Source: Kitasatospora cheerisanensis KCTC 2395
Lineage (GTDB): Bacteria; Actinomycetota; Actinomycetes; Streptomycetales; Streptomycetaceae
Direction: 5' to 3'
Length of the DNA stretch: 64,000 nucleotides
Assembly: GCF_000696185.1 (NCBI RefSeq)
Contig: NZ_KK853997.1
Span: 4,671,981-4,735,980 of the forward strand
Under the pieces are notes generated by a model. That model saw nothing but the letters and a program-made list of their open reading frames with translations, had not been told where the DNA came from and did not search any database. The first letter of the stretch is position 1. Every line of letters begins with the position of its first letter. Positions 47,870 through 57,204 of the stretch are shown piece after piece. The position numbers and the translations under genes were made by a program.

Positions 47870-49911
47870 CTACCGCCGGTGCTTGCCCCCGGCGGCCGGC
47901 GCCGGCGCCGGGTACGGGATCCGCAGCTTGCGGGCGAACGGCGCCACCGACGCGCCCACGCCCAGCGGACGCGCCAGCACGAACAGCGACAGCAGCACCG
48001 CCAGCGCACCCGCGGCCAGCCCCAGCAGGCTGCCGAACAGGCCCGCGCCGAACCGCCCCGCCAGCCAGTGCGCCGCCAGCGCACCCGGCAGGCAGGCCAG
48101 CACCAGGCCCACGTGCAGGGTCACCAGCCGGAAGCCCTCCAGCCCGCTGCCGCGCCGGCCGCGCCGCACCCCCAGGTCCACGGTGGCGTTCGCACCCGGC
48201 GCGAAGGCGTCGGTGCGCAGCACCATGGTCGAGTCCAGGTCCGGCTCCGGCTCCGCGGCGGGCGCCGCGGCCGGCGGGGCGCCCTTCGCCAGCCGGCGGC
48301 CCAGCGCGACGCCGGTCACCACCACCGACAGGGTGGCGGCCGCGGTGTGCGCCACCGCCATGCCGATCACCTTGTCCTGCAACGGCAGCACCTGGTACGC
48401 CACCCAGCACAGCGCGGCGTTCGTCCCGGTGGAGACCAGGGTCAGCCAGAACGGCGTCCTGGCGTCGCCCATCGCGTAGAAGCCGCGGGCCAGGCCGTAC
48501 TGGGCGCAGAAGGCCGGCAGGCCGACGGCGAAGGCCATCAGCAGCTGGCCCACCACCATGGCGTCGTCGTGCACCGTCGTCCCGGAGCCGTAGCCGTACG
48601 CGGCCATCGCGATCTGCGAGCCCAGCGCGAAGAACAGCACGGCGGCGGTGACCACCATCGCCGCCGAGGAGCGCAGCACCGCCGACAGGTCCTCGCCGAT
48701 CTTCCGGTAGTCGCCCGCCGTCGCGGACCGCGCCATGCTCGGCAGCAGCGCCGTCACCAGCGACACCGTGATCACGCCCTGCGGGACCACGAACAGCGCG
48801 TAGGCGTTGTTGTAGGCGGAGAAGCCGCGGCCGCCCGCGATGCCCGCGTCGTGCGCCGCCCGGCCCGCGCCGGTGCTCAGACTGGTGATCACCGCGAAGG
48901 ACAGCTGGGTGGCCGCCACCAGGGCCAGCGCCCAGCCCGCCGCGCGCAGCGGCCGGGCCAGGCCCGCGCCGCGCCAGTCGAAGCGCGGACGGTAGGAGAA
49001 CCCGGCCGAGCGCAGCGAGGGCAGCAGCGCGGCCGCCTGCACCACGATGCCGAGCGTCGAGCCGAGGCCCAGCAGCAGCGCGTCGCCGCTGCTCACCTCC
49101 TCGGCCGCGTAGGCGTGGTGCCCCATCGCCAGGTAGCCGCCGAACATGCCGATCGCCACCACGTTGTTCAGCACCGGCGTCCACATCATCGCGCCGAACC
49201 GGTCCCGGGCGTTCAGCACCTGCCCGAGCAGGGTGAACACGCCGTAGAACAGGATCTGCGGCAGGCAGTACCGGGCGAAGGTGATCGCCAGCTCGCGCTG
49301 CACCCCGCTGAACTCGGAGTAGACGTCGACGATCTGCGGCGCGAACAGCCAGGCGGCCAGCGTCAGCACCACCAGGATCACGCCGCACAGGGTCAGCAGC
49401 CGGTCGGTGTACGCCTGGCCGCCGTCCTTGTGGGTCTGCATCGCGTGCACCAGCTCCGGCACGAACACCGAGGCCAGCACACCGCCGATCAGCATCATGT
49501 AGACGATGTTCGGCAGCGAGTTCGCCACGTTGAAGGCCTCGCCGGCCGGGCCGGTGGTCAGCGCCGCCACGATCACCGCGCTGCGCACGAAGCCCAGCGC
49601 ACGGGACGCCAGCGAGCCCAGCGCCATGATCAGCCCGTTGCGGCCGGTGGACGCGGCGGGCTTGGCGGCGGGCTTCGCCGGCTCCTGCTGCTCGCCCGCC
49701 CGCGGCGCGGGCACCGGCGGGGCCGGCGGCAGCGGGGCGGCGGCGGGTGGCCGGCCTGGTCGAACTGGGCGGGGATCCGGCCGAGCTGCACGGTCGGCGG
49801 GTCCGCCGGGACGTACGGGCCGCCCTGCCGGGCGTACGGGTCGTAAGGGTCGCTCGGGCCGTTCTGCCGGGCGTACGGGTCGTTCGGGCCGTCCGCGGTG
49901 TGCATGGTCAT
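47870..49911 (-). CDS. murJ: MurJ-family lipid II flippase (MviN) (apparent 1-nt frameshift)
   Basis: About 680 residues. From ATG 49911 comes a disordered Pro/Tyr/Asp-rich N-terminus with DPYARQNGPSDPYDPYARQGG repeats. Then follow about 14 hydrophobic helices of the MOP-superfamily MurJ type (GSLASRALGFVRSAVIVAAL, SLPNIVYMMLIGGVLASVFVP, FARYCLPQILFYGVFTLLGQ). The C-terminal extension ends KHRR. The frame breaks near 49735-49747, where one missing G joins GHPP to AAPLPPAPP. It flips lipid II across the membrane. It converges on the regulator with 3 nt between stops. Confidence 0.88.
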
Positions 49912-50214
49912 CGGACCCCCCGTCGATCGGTGCCCGTCCGGCGTTGCGTGGGAAGTGCGGGAGATCGGTCCGGGCCGGGCCCCGCTCGCCGGTTGCAGGG
50001 TGCATCCAGCCGCAGAAGTCTGCCGCAAGACGGCACCCGATGGGGAGTCGGGTGCCGCTCGGCGGCCCTCCCGGCCCGTCGCCGCAGGTGCCCGGGGGCC
50101 TTGGGACACCGGGCGCCGAGCGCCGTTTCCGCCCGGAAACACGCGGATTGCCGCCCGCGTCCGTTCCCTCCCCAGGAGGACCCGAATGCGGTGTGTGACG
50201 TTGCTCACGAACCG
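49912..50214. promoter_or_regulatory. Upstream region of murJ with a Crp-like palindrome
   Basis: 303 bases without a convincing gene. TGTGA-N6-TCACG at 50194-50209 matches the general Crp/FNR-family half-site pattern, but it lies about 285 bp before murJ and only 6 bp from the stop of the PAP2 gene. Otherwise I see nothing in the stretch. Confidence 0.3.
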
Positions 50215-51042
50215 TCAGGAACGGCCCGGGTCATGGTTCCCGGCGGGTTCCGCCGGCAGCGGCGGGGCCAGCACCCGCTGCACCCGGGGCCGCTGCCGCC
50301 AGTGCAGCCGCCGGACGTCCCGGCCGAGCCGGCCCGGCAGCCAGACCTCCGCCGCCAGCGTGACCGCGGCCAGCACCGCGGCCGCCGCCGCCCAGCCGGC
50401 CAGCACGTCGCTGGGGTAGTGCACGCCCAGCGCCAGCCTGGTCCAGCCGACGCCCAGCACGGTGAGCACCGCGCCGGTGCCCGCCACCGCCCGCACCGCC
50501 CGGTCGGCGCGCGGCCACACCAGCATCAGCAGCACCCCGCAGGCCACCGCCGAGGCGATTGCGTGCCCGGACGGGAAGCCCGCGCCGGAGCCGACCGCCA
50601 CCGGGTCGGCGAAGGACGGCCGGGGCCGGCCGATCACCGCCCGGCCGATCGCGCTGGCCGCCCAGCCCAGCAGGCCCTGCACGACCACCCAGGCGGCCAG
50701 CGCCCGGGCCCGGACGCACCACAGCCAGAGCGCGGCGGCGGCCAGCAGCGCGCGCATCGTCCACGGCGCGCCCAGGTCGGCCAGCGTCTGCATGGCCGCC
50801 GTCCACACCGGGTGCTGCACCGCGTACCGGTGCAGCGCCGCCACGCAGTCCTGGTCGAGCCGGGCCAGCGGCGGCCAGCCGGTCTCCACCAGCACCAGCA
50901 GCACCGCGAACAGCAGGACGGACGCCGGTCCGATCCAGGCACAACGGAGCAGCGTCCGGCGTTGAACCGGAGAGCGGCGGCTGCCGCGGGCGCCGTCCGG
51001 GGGCTCGCCGGCCGCCCGCGGGCCATCGGTGGACTGGTGCAT
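50215..51042 (-). CDS. PAP2-family membrane phosphatase
   Basis: 275 residues with about six hydrophobic helices. The phosphatase signature is spread over VIGRPRPSF (about 153), FPSGHAIAS (about 170) and GWTRLALGVHYPSDVLAG (about 215), which supply the catalytic His and phosphate-binding Arg residues. The family dephosphorylates lipid phosphates such as undecaprenyl pyrophosphate or phosphatidic acid. ATG 51042 follows GGAAGG. It is divergent from hrdD. Confidence 0.86.
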   Translation of the reverse strand: MHQSTDGPRAAGEPPDGARGSRRSPVQRRTLLRCAWIGPASVLLFAVLLVLVETGWPPLARLDQDCVAALHRYAVQHPVWTAAMQTLADLGAPWTMRALLAAAALWLWCVRARALAAWVVVQGLLGWAASAIGRAVIGRPRPSFADPVAVGSGAGFPSGHAIASAVACGVLLMLVWPRADRAVRAVAGTGAVLTVLGVGWTRLALGVHYPSDVLAGWAAAAAVLAAVTLAAEVWLPGRLGRDVRRLHWRQRPRVQRVLAPPLPAEPAGNHDPGRS

Positions 51043-51248
51043 GACAGACACCTTCCCAGTGGCAGGAGGCGAACCGGCGGTCCGGCGATAGCGATTCGGC
51101 ATCGGTTGTGCGGACGTACCGCGAAGGCTCCGCACCGATTCGGTGGCGGCGGATGGACGCGCGGTGTGCGAACCGCGTCACGCTGCGTGTATCGATCGGA
51201 TGAAAATCGGCAGGATACTGCATGGCCCACGAAAAACTGAGCCACTTG

Positions 51249-51274
51249 GGAATGTTGTCCGATTTCTGTGCGTT
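51249..51274 (+). promoter_or_regulatory. Sigma-R (SigR) type promoter of hrdD
   Basis: GGAAT at 51249-51253, exactly 18 bases, then GTT at 51272-51274 is a precise match to the GGAAT-N18-GTT consensus of the thiol-oxidative-stress sigma factor SigR. It lies about 90 bp before the hrdD start. In S. coelicolor hrdD is a known SigR target, so this supports both calls. The 323-bp divergent gap holds no gene. Confidence 0.8.
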
Positions 51275-51365
51275 GGATCGTTACGTGTGAGCCGGGAACT
51301 GGCCCACACGCCTGTGCCAGGCGGCGGAACGGAGCGCCACCGGCAGCGTCAGTGAGGGAGCAAGC

Positions 51366-52337
51366 ATGGCCACCCGTGCCGTCGTACGCGACAGGGCCGA
51401 TCGGACTCGCACCGCCCGCCCGACCAACCTCGAAGCCGACCGCGACCTGGTCGGCATGTACCTCGACGAAATCGCCAGGACGCCCCTGCTCGACGCCGCC
51501 GAGGAGGTCGAGCTGTCCCTGCGCATCGAAGCCGGGGTCTTCGCCCAGCACCTGCTGGACGAGGAGGAGCAGCTCGACGGCGTCAGCACGGAGGAGCTCC
51601 GTGCGATAGCCGACGACGCCGAGCGCGCCAAGGACGTCTTCATCCGCTCCAACCTGCGCCTGGTGGTCGCGGTTGCCCGCCGCTACCCGCGCAGCGGCCT
51701 CCCGCTGCTGGACCTCATCCAGGAGGGCAACGCCGGCCTGGTCCGCGCGGTGGAGAAGTTCGACTACTCCAAGGGCTTCAAGTTCTCCACCTACGCGACG
51801 TGGTGGATCCGCCAGGCGATCACCCGCTCCATCGCCGACCAGTCCCGCACCATCCGGCTGCCCGTCCACCTGGTGGAGGAGCTCGGCCGGATCCGCCGGG
51901 TGCAGCGCGAGAAGTCCAAGGAGCTGGGCCGCGAGGCCGAGCCGTCCGAGATCGCCGCCGAGCTGGACACCACCGAGCAGCGGATCAAGGACGTGCTGGA
52001 CTGGGCGCGCGACCCGGTCAGCCTGAACATGGCGGTCGACGACGAGGGCGAGACCCAGTTCGGCGACCTGGTGGAGGACACCGGCGCGGTCTCCCCGGAG
52101 GACGCGGTGATGGTGATGCTCCGCCGCGAGGAGCTGGACGACCTGATCGGCCGCCTCGACGACCGCACCGCGTCGATCATCCGCAGCCGCTACGGCATGG
52201 AGGACGGCCGCGAGCGGACGCTGACCGAGGTCGGCAAGCAGCACGGCCTGACGCGCGAGCGGATCCGCCAGATCGAGAAGCACGCGCTGGCCGAGCTCAA
52301 GAAGATCGCCGACCACGCCGGCTTCGAGGCCGCGTGA
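51366..52337 (+). CDS. hrdD: Group 2 RNA polymerase sigma factor, HrdD type
   Basis: 323 residues. Region 1.2 (DLVGMYLDEIARTPLLD), region 2 (LRLVVAVARRYPRSGLPLLD, GNAGLVRAVEKFDYSKGFKF, STYATWWIRQAI), region 3 and region 4.2 (LTRERIRQIEKHALAEL) are all complete. It lacks the long acidic N-terminus of HrdB. The opening MATRAVV and overall wording match S. coelicolor HrdD closely. It is a non-essential principal-like sigma factor. GAGGGAG precedes the ATG. Confidence 0.93.
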   Translation: MATRAVVRDRADRTRTARPTNLEADRDLVGMYLDEIARTPLLDAAEEVELSLRIEAGVFAQHLLDEEEQLDGVSTEELRAIADDAERAKDVFIRSNLRLVVAVARRYPRSGLPLLDLIQEGNAGLVRAVEKFDYSKGFKFSTYATWWIRQAITRSIADQSRTIRLPVHLVEELGRIRRVQREKSKELGREAEPSEIAAELDTTEQRIKDVLDWARDPVSLNMAVDDEGETQFGDLVEDTGAVSPEDAVMVMLRREELDDLIGRLDDRTASIIRSRYGMEDGRERTLTEVGKQHGLTRERIRQIEKHALAELKKIADHAGFEAA

Positions 52338-52364
52338 CCGGCCCCGACGGGCCGGGCGGGTCGT

Positions 52365-52390
52365 CCGGGCGCCCCCGCGGGGGCGCCCGG
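52365..52390 (+). terminator. Terminator after hrdD
   Basis: A perfect 11-bp inverted repeat (52365-52375 / 52380-52390, CCGGGCGCCCC) with a CGCG loop, 28 nt after the hrdD stop. Confidence 0.8.
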
Positions 52391-52408
52391 CGGTTCTACA
52401 GTGGACGG

Positions 52409-52573
52409 ATGACCGAGCAGGACGAGAACAAGCCCGAGGCCCGACTGGTCTTCAAGGACCCGTTCGAGCAGCAGACCAGTGACGACACCGACCGCGGCTG
52501 GGGGGAGTCCCGGAACGGGCGGGGACTGGACTGGTACCTGGACCAGCGGCCCCCGCACCACGGCGAGAAGTAG
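52409..52573 (+). CDS. Small hydrophilic conserved-type protein (54 aa)
   Basis: ATG 52409. Charged, no membrane segment or Cys: MTEQDENKPEARLVFKDPF, then DRGWGESRN and GLDWYLDQRPPHH. The sequence is clearly protein-like (not GC noise) and converges on mscL with a 3-nt gap. I do not recognise its function. Confidence 0.7.
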   Translation: MTEQDENKPEARLVFKDPFEQQTSDDTDRGWGESRNGRGLDWYLDQRPPHHGEK

Positions 52574-52576
52574 CCG

Positions 52577-52990
52577 TCAGCGGCGGACCAGCGCGTCCCG
52601 GATCTCGGTGAGCAGCTGGACCTCCTTGATCTCGGCCTCCAGCGCCTCCTCGTCCAGCGTCTTGCGCTTCTTCGTGTAGTGGTTCATCGGCAGGATCAGC
52701 AGGAAGTACACGACGGCGGCGGTGATCAGGAAGCTGAGCACGGCGCTGAGCACCGAGCCCCACAGGATGAAGATGCCCTCGGTGACGTTCCCCGAGGAGT
52801 CCATCGCGCAGGGGCCCTTGAGGCACGACTTGTAGGACGACAGGTCCTTGGTGCCGAACAGGCCGACCAGCGGGTTGATCACGCCCTTGACGAACGCGTT
52901 GATGATGTTGGAGAACGCGGCGCCGATGACGACGGCGACGGCCAGGTCGACCACGTTGCCGCGGAGCAGGAATTCCTTGAAGCCTTTCAT
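52577..52990 (-). CDS. mscL: Large-conductance mechanosensitive channel MscL
   Basis: 137 residues. MKGFKEFLLRGNVVDLAVAV opens the amphipathic helix and TM1 (VVIGAAFSNIINAFVKGVINPLVG). A loop with a Cys pair (SYKSCLKGPCAM), TM2 (FLITAAVVYFLLILPMN) and a charged C-terminal helix follow. It releases solutes on hypo-osmotic shock. ATG 52990 is chosen because it gives the canonical N-terminus; a TTG at 53017 is in frame but lacks support. Confidence 0.92.
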   Translation of the reverse strand: MKGFKEFLLRGNVVDLAVAVVIGAAFSNIINAFVKGVINPLVGLFGTKDLSSYKSCLKGPCAMDSSGNVTEGIFILWGSVLSAVLSFLITAAVVYFLLILPMNHYTKKRKTLDEEALEAEIKEVQLLTEIRDALVRR

Positions 52991-53020
52991 GCCGCGTCGA
53001 ACGGCGTCAGCACGCAAAGG

Positions 53021-53287
53021 TCACGGGTGAATCCACGGCCCTCCGGTTGACGCCCGGGGGCACTCGGTGGCCCCGGAGCCGGGCGGCGGGGCCGGCCGCA
53101 GCGGGCCCGAGGCGAGGGCCGCGGCCAGCGCGAGGAAGCCCGCCGCGCACGCGCCCGGACGGCGGCGAAGGGCCTGCCGCAAGCGGTGGCGGCCCCGGGC
53201 GGTGCCCCGGATCGGCGGAAAATCGGGCACCTCGCGGCGCGGGGGCACCGCGACGGCGGGCAGCGGAGGGAGCACGAAGGCGGTCAT
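53021..53287 (-). CDS. Short membrane-anchored protein, possibly a truncated SAF/RcpC-like gene
   Basis: 88 residues: a Pro-rich start (MTAFVLPPLPAVAVPP), an Arg-rich stretch (RHRLRQALRRR) and one membrane helix (GACAAGFLALAAALAS), then the frame ends. In many Streptomyces genomes a SAF-domain (CpaB/RcpC-like) protein with this kind of N-terminus lies between mscL and the FmdB gene. Here the SAF domain is missing. It may be a decayed or truncated copy. The identification is by position and N-terminal style only. Confidence 0.4.
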   Translation of the reverse strand: MTAFVLPPLPAVAVPPRREVPDFPPIRGTARGRHRLRQALRRRPGACAAGFLALAAALASGPLRPAPPPGSGATECPRASTGGPWIHP

Positions 53288-53384
53288 GGCGGCAGGCCCT
53301 TCCTCGGGAACGGCGGCCCCGGCCGGGGCCCCGCCGGCCATCCTGCGACCGCCCCGGGCCCCGGGCCCGCGGATTTCCGCAGCC

Positions 53385-53410
53385 TGTGGACAACCCCGCC
53401 CTGTGGAAAA
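53385..53410. other. Pair of DnaA-box-like sites
   Basis: TGTGGACAA (53385-53393) is the exact complement of the actinobacterial DnaA box TTGTCCACA. TGTGGAAAA (53402-53410), 8 nt on and in the same orientation, differs by one base. Two sites are far too few for oriC. They may titrate DnaA or regulate the short gene at 53021-53287. Confidence 0.4.
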
Positions 53411-53512
53411 CCGCCTTCACCCGCCGGGGTGAGCCGCTGCGCCGTTCGGGAGCACCCCCGGGAACGGCCCCGCCCCACCGTCCGGAGGAATCCGCGTAAC
53501 CGGCCCCGGACG

Positions 53513-53555
53513 CGCAGCAGGCCCCGCCCGGACGGACCGGGCGGGGCCTGCTGCG
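53513..53555 (-). terminator. Strong terminator after the FmdB-like gene
   Basis: A perfect 19-bp inverted repeat (53513-53531 / 53537-53555) with a 5-nt ACGGA loop, ending 15 nt beyond the stop of the FmdB gene on its downstream side. Confidence 0.85.
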
Positions 53556-53569
53556 TGGAGTCGGGTGCG

Positions 53570-53878
53570 TCAGCCCGCGGCCGGGGCCGAGCTGGTGCTC
53601 TTCGTCGAGGACGAGGACGTCGAGGACGTCGAGGACGTCGAGGACGTCGACGAGGTCGTGGACGAGCCGGAGGAGGACGAGCCCACCGAGCTGCTGGAGC
53701 TGGACCGGCTGTCGGTGCGGTAGAAGCCGGAGCCCTTGAAGACCACGCCCACGGCCGAGAAGACCTTGCGGAGCTTCCCCTGGCAGTCGGGGCACGTGGT
53801 CAGCGCGTCGTCGCTGAACTTCTGCACCGCCTCGAGGCCGTTGCCGCACTCGGTGCACTGGTACTGGTACGTGGGCAC
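53570..53878 (-). CDS. FmdB-family zinc ribbon protein with Ser/Thr tail
   Basis: 102 residues. MPTYQYQCTECGNGLEAVQK and CPDCQGKLRKVF give the two CxxC pairs of the FmdB/CxxC_CXXC_SSSS zinc ribbon. The remaining 45 residues are a Ser/Thr-rich low-complexity tail, partly encoded by tandem 9-bp GTCGAGGAC units around 53605-53650. Its function is a putative regulatory protein, as in related genomes. The neighbourhood with mscL is conserved in Streptomyces. Confidence 0.88.
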   Translation of the reverse strand: MPTYQYQCTECGNGLEAVQKFSDDALTTCPDCQGKLRKVFSAVGVVFKGSGFYRTDSRSSSSSSVGSSSSGSSTTSSTSSTSSTSSTSSSSTKSTSSAPAAG

Positions 53879-53972
53879 TTTCCGCTTCCTCCTGCACTCC
53901 CCCTGGCACTCTCACGCTATGAGTGCTAACGACGGTCCATGATGCGGCATTCCGCTGGTGGAGTCCAGCGGC

Positions 53973-55262
53973 TCAGCCGCGGCGGGCCGCCTCGGCCGGC
54001 TCCCGGGAGACGGCGGCGCCCCCGGCCACGGTACGGCTCGAAGGGCCCCGGGAGAGCAGCAGGTCGCGCATCGTGACGAGCGCCACCAGGCCGAGGCCGG
54101 ATCCGATCAGCGCGACGGTGAAGCCCAGCGAGGGCCCGGAGTGGTCGATCAGCTGCCCGGCCGCGGTGGAGCCGAGCGCCAGGCCCAGGCCGATCGCGCC
54201 GGTCAGCCAGGTGAACGCCTCGGTCTTGGCGCCGTCCGCGACCAGCGTCTCCACCAGGGTGTAGCCGGTGATCAGGGTCGGGGCGATGGCCAGGCCGCAG
54301 AACAGGCCGGCGATCGCCAGCGAGACCAGGTTCGGCATCGCCCACAGGGTGGAGCAGCCGAGCACCAGCAGCGCGTAGCAGGCGAGCATCCGCTGCCGGG
54401 CCGAGCTGCGCCACGGGATCAGGCCGTAGAGCACGCCGGCCACCATCGAGCCGGCCGCGAACAGGCCGTAGACCGGGCCGCTGAGGCCGGGGGAGCCGGC
54501 GTCCTCGGCGAAGGCGGTGATGGAGACCTGCAGGGCGCCGAAGACGGAGCCGAGGCCGAGGAAGCCGCCGGCCAGCAGGCGGACGCCGGGGGAGGCCAGC
54601 GCGGAGGCGCGGCGCAGGCCGGGGCGTCGGGGCCGGTCGGGGTGGGGGAGGTGCCGCGGCGGGCGGCGAAGGCCAGGCCGCCGAGCAGGGTCAGGGTGGC
54701 CTCGGCGATCAGGCCGACGGACGGGTTGACCGCGGTGGCGATGCCGGTGGCCAGCACCGGGCCGACCACGAAGGTGAACTCGTCGGTGACGGACTCGAAG
54801 GCGAAGGCGGTGTTCAGCAGCGCGGGCTGCTCGTTCAGGCGGTTCACCCAGCGGGCCCGGACCATGGCGCCGATCTGCGGCACGGACGCGCCGGCGGGGC
54901 GGCGGCGAGGAACAGCGTCCAGTCCGGGGCGCCGCCGTGGGCCAGCGCGATCAGCGCGGCGACCGCGGCGGCGTGCACCAGGACGGCGGGGACCAGCACG
55001 GCGGCCTGGCCGTGCCGGTCGGCGAGCCGGCCGGTCTGCGGGCCGATCAGGGCCTGCGCGACCGCGGCGACCGCGGCGACGCCGCCGGCCAGGCCGTAGG
55101 AGCCGGTGGTGTCGCGCACCAGCAGCACGATGCCGAGGCCGAGCATGGCGTACGGCAGGCGGGCGACCAGGGCGGGGAGCAGGAAGGTCCAGGCGCGGGG
55201 GGTGCGCAGCAGCGCCCGTAGCCGGTGCGGGTGGTGTCGTCGACCGGTCGGCGAGCCGCCAC
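53973..55262 (-). CDS. MFS transporter (three apparent 1-nt frameshifts)
   Basis: About 430 residues once frames are joined, with about 12 hydrophobic helices: LLRTPRAWTFLLPALVARLP (TM1), GRLADRHGQAAVLVPAVLV (TM2-3 loop), EFTFVVGPVLATGIAT and GLFCGLAIAPTLITGY. GTG 55262 has AGAGGA before it. Breaks occur at about 55215-55217, 54896-54899 and 54621-54624, each needing one extra G/C in a run. With three lesions it could also be a real pseudogene, but the identical lesion type elsewhere favours sequence error. The transport substrate is unknown. Confidence 0.72.
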
Positions 55263-55466
55263 GGTCGGTCCTCTCTGCTGCCTGGTAGCGCGGACCGGGC
55301 AACAGGTGGGACCGGACCGGCGCCGAGAGTCGTCCTCTCGCGCGTCGACCGGGGTTGTTACCGGGCCCGGGCTGAGTGCCCCGGGGGCCCGGCCGCCGAG
55401 CGGTCGCGCCGACTCTGCATCAGGCAGATGCAAAAAAATCGGAGTTTCTGCCTTCAGCCTAGCGGT

Positions 55467-56987
55467 TCAGACCGCCTTCTTCCTGGAAACGGAAGGTGAT
55501 GCCTCCGCGTTGTGCAGCCAGCCGGCCAGCTTGCCGCCCTGGTCGACGGCCCGCAGGCGGCGTTCCGCGGCCTCCGAGACGTCGTCGGTGGTGACCACCA
55601 GGAGTTCGTCGCCCTCGCGCAGCACCGTCATCCGGTCCGGCACGAAGCTGGAGCCCTCGCGGACCACCAGGGTGACCGCGGCGCCCTTGGGCAGGCGCAG
55701 CTCGGAGACCTCGACGCCGGACATCCGGGAGCCGGGGGACAGCTGCACGGACAGCAGGTGGCCGTGCAGCTTCTCCAGCGGGGCGGACTCGATGCCGAGG
55801 TCCTGGCCCATGTCGCCCTCGCCGATCTTCAGCCAGCGGGCGACCAGCGGCAGGGTCGGGCCCTGGAGCAGGGTGAAGACCACGACCAGGATGAACACCA
55901 CGTTGAACAGCTGCTGGGCGTCGGTCGCGCCGGTGACCAGCGGGATGGTGGCGAGCACGATGGGCACCGCGCCGCGCAGGCCCGCCCAGGAGAGCAGGGC
56001 CTGCTCGCGCCAGGGGATCCGGAACGGCGTCATGCTGACCAGCACCGACAGCGGGCGGGCGACGAACACCAGCACGGTGCCGGCCACCAGGCCCGGCACT
56101 ATCGCCGAGCCCATGGTCGCGGGGGTGACCAGCAGGCCGAGCACCACGAACATGCCGATCTGGCCGATCCAGGCCAGGCCGTCGGCGAAGCCGCGGACCG
56201 CGGGGCCGTGCGGCAGCTTGGAGTTGCCGAGGATCACCGAGGCGATGTACGCGGCCAGGAAGCCGGAGGCGTGCAGCAGCGCGCCGCCGGCGTAGGCGAA
56301 CACGATCAGCGCCAGCACCGCGATCGGGTACAGGCCGGAGGAGGGCAGCGCGACCCGGCGCATGGCGTACGCGCCGAGCTTGCCGACCGCGAAGCCGACG
56401 GCCGCGCCGATCACCAGCTCGACCACGATGGTGCCGATCAGCACGTACCAGGGGTCGAGTTCGCCGGCGGTGGCGAAGGCGACCACCAGGATCACCACGG
56501 GCGCGTCGTTGAAGCCGGACTCGGCCTCCAGCAGGCCGGTGAGGCGCTTGGGCAGCGGGACGGTGCGCAGCACCGAGAAGACCGCGGCGGCGTCGGTGGA
56601 GGAGACGATCGCGCCGAGCAGCAGCGCGGTGCGCCACTCCAGGCCGACCAGCCAGTGCGCGCCGGCGGCGGTGACGAACACCGAGACGGCGACGCCGACG
56701 GTGGCGAGCACCGCGGCGGCGGGCACGACCGGTTTGATCGCCTTCCAGCTGGTCTTGAGTCCGCCCTCGGCGAGGATGACCACCAGGGCCGCGTAGCCGA
56801 GGACCTGGGTGAGTTCGGCGTTGTTGAAGCTTATGCCGATGCCGTTCTGGCCCAGGGCGACGCCGATGCCGAGATAGATCAGCAGGGACGGCAGCCCCGA
56901 GCGGGTGGAGATCCGGACGGCACCGACGGCGACGAGCAGGATGACGGCGGACTCGAGAAGCAGCTCGTTCAGGTGGTCAACGGTCAC
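55467..56987 (-). CDS. Potassium/proton antiporter, CPA1 type with TrkA-C domain
   Basis: 506 residues. About 12-13 helices of the Na+/H+ exchanger fold follow the start MTVDHLNELLLESAVILLVAVG. The helix stretch AVFSVLRTVPLPKRLTGLLEAESGFNDAP carries the conserved ESGFND ion-binding motif. The C-terminal cytoplasmic TrkA-C/RCK domain (about 400-490) includes LRLPKGAAVTLVVREGSSFVP. It should exchange K+ (or Na+) for protons with cytoplasmic ligand gating. Its promoter lies in the AT-rich gap 57000-57060. Confidence 0.9.
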   Translation of the reverse strand: MTVDHLNELLLESAVILLVAVGAVRISTRSGLPSLLIYLGIGVALGQNGIGISFNNAELTQVLGYAALVVILAEGGLKTSWKAIKPVVPAAAVLATVGVAVSVFVTAAGAHWLVGLEWRTALLLGAIVSSTDAAAVFSVLRTVPLPKRLTGLLEAESGFNDAPVVILVVAFATAGELDPWYVLIGTIVVELVIGAAVGFAVGKLGAYAMRRVALPSSGLYPIAVLALIVFAYAGGALLHASGFLAAYIASVILGNSKLPHGPAVRGFADGLAWIGQIGMFVVLGLLVTPATMGSAIVPGLVAGTVLVFVARPLSVLVSMTPFRIPWREQALLSWAGLRGAVPIVLATIPLVTGATDAQQLFNVVFILVVVFTLLQGPTLPLVARWLKIGEGDMGQDLGIESAPLEKLHGHLLSVQLSPGSRMSGVEVSELRLPKGAAVTLVVREGSSFVPDRMTVLREGDELLVVTTDDVSEAAERRLRAVDQGGKLAGWLHNAEASPSVSRKKAV

Positions 56988-57204
56988 GCAGGGGCACCTC
57001 GGGCAGGAAGGGGCGGCTGACGGATCGTTACTCAGTCTAACATTTTACTTGATCTTTACGCTAGTCCCCACTTTCCTCCCGGCCCGGTAAGGTCCGAACG
57101 GCGCCGCCGAGGCCCAGCCGGTGTCCCCCGTGCACGGCTGCCGGTGCCGTCGCCCTAATGTGGTGACCTGTCACGGCCGAACGCTCCCTCATACAAGGAC
57201 TCGG

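Noticed and set aside
53385..53410. Replication origin
   Set aside because: Only two DnaA-like boxes and no dnaA/dnaN neighbours; Streptomyces oriC has many boxes.
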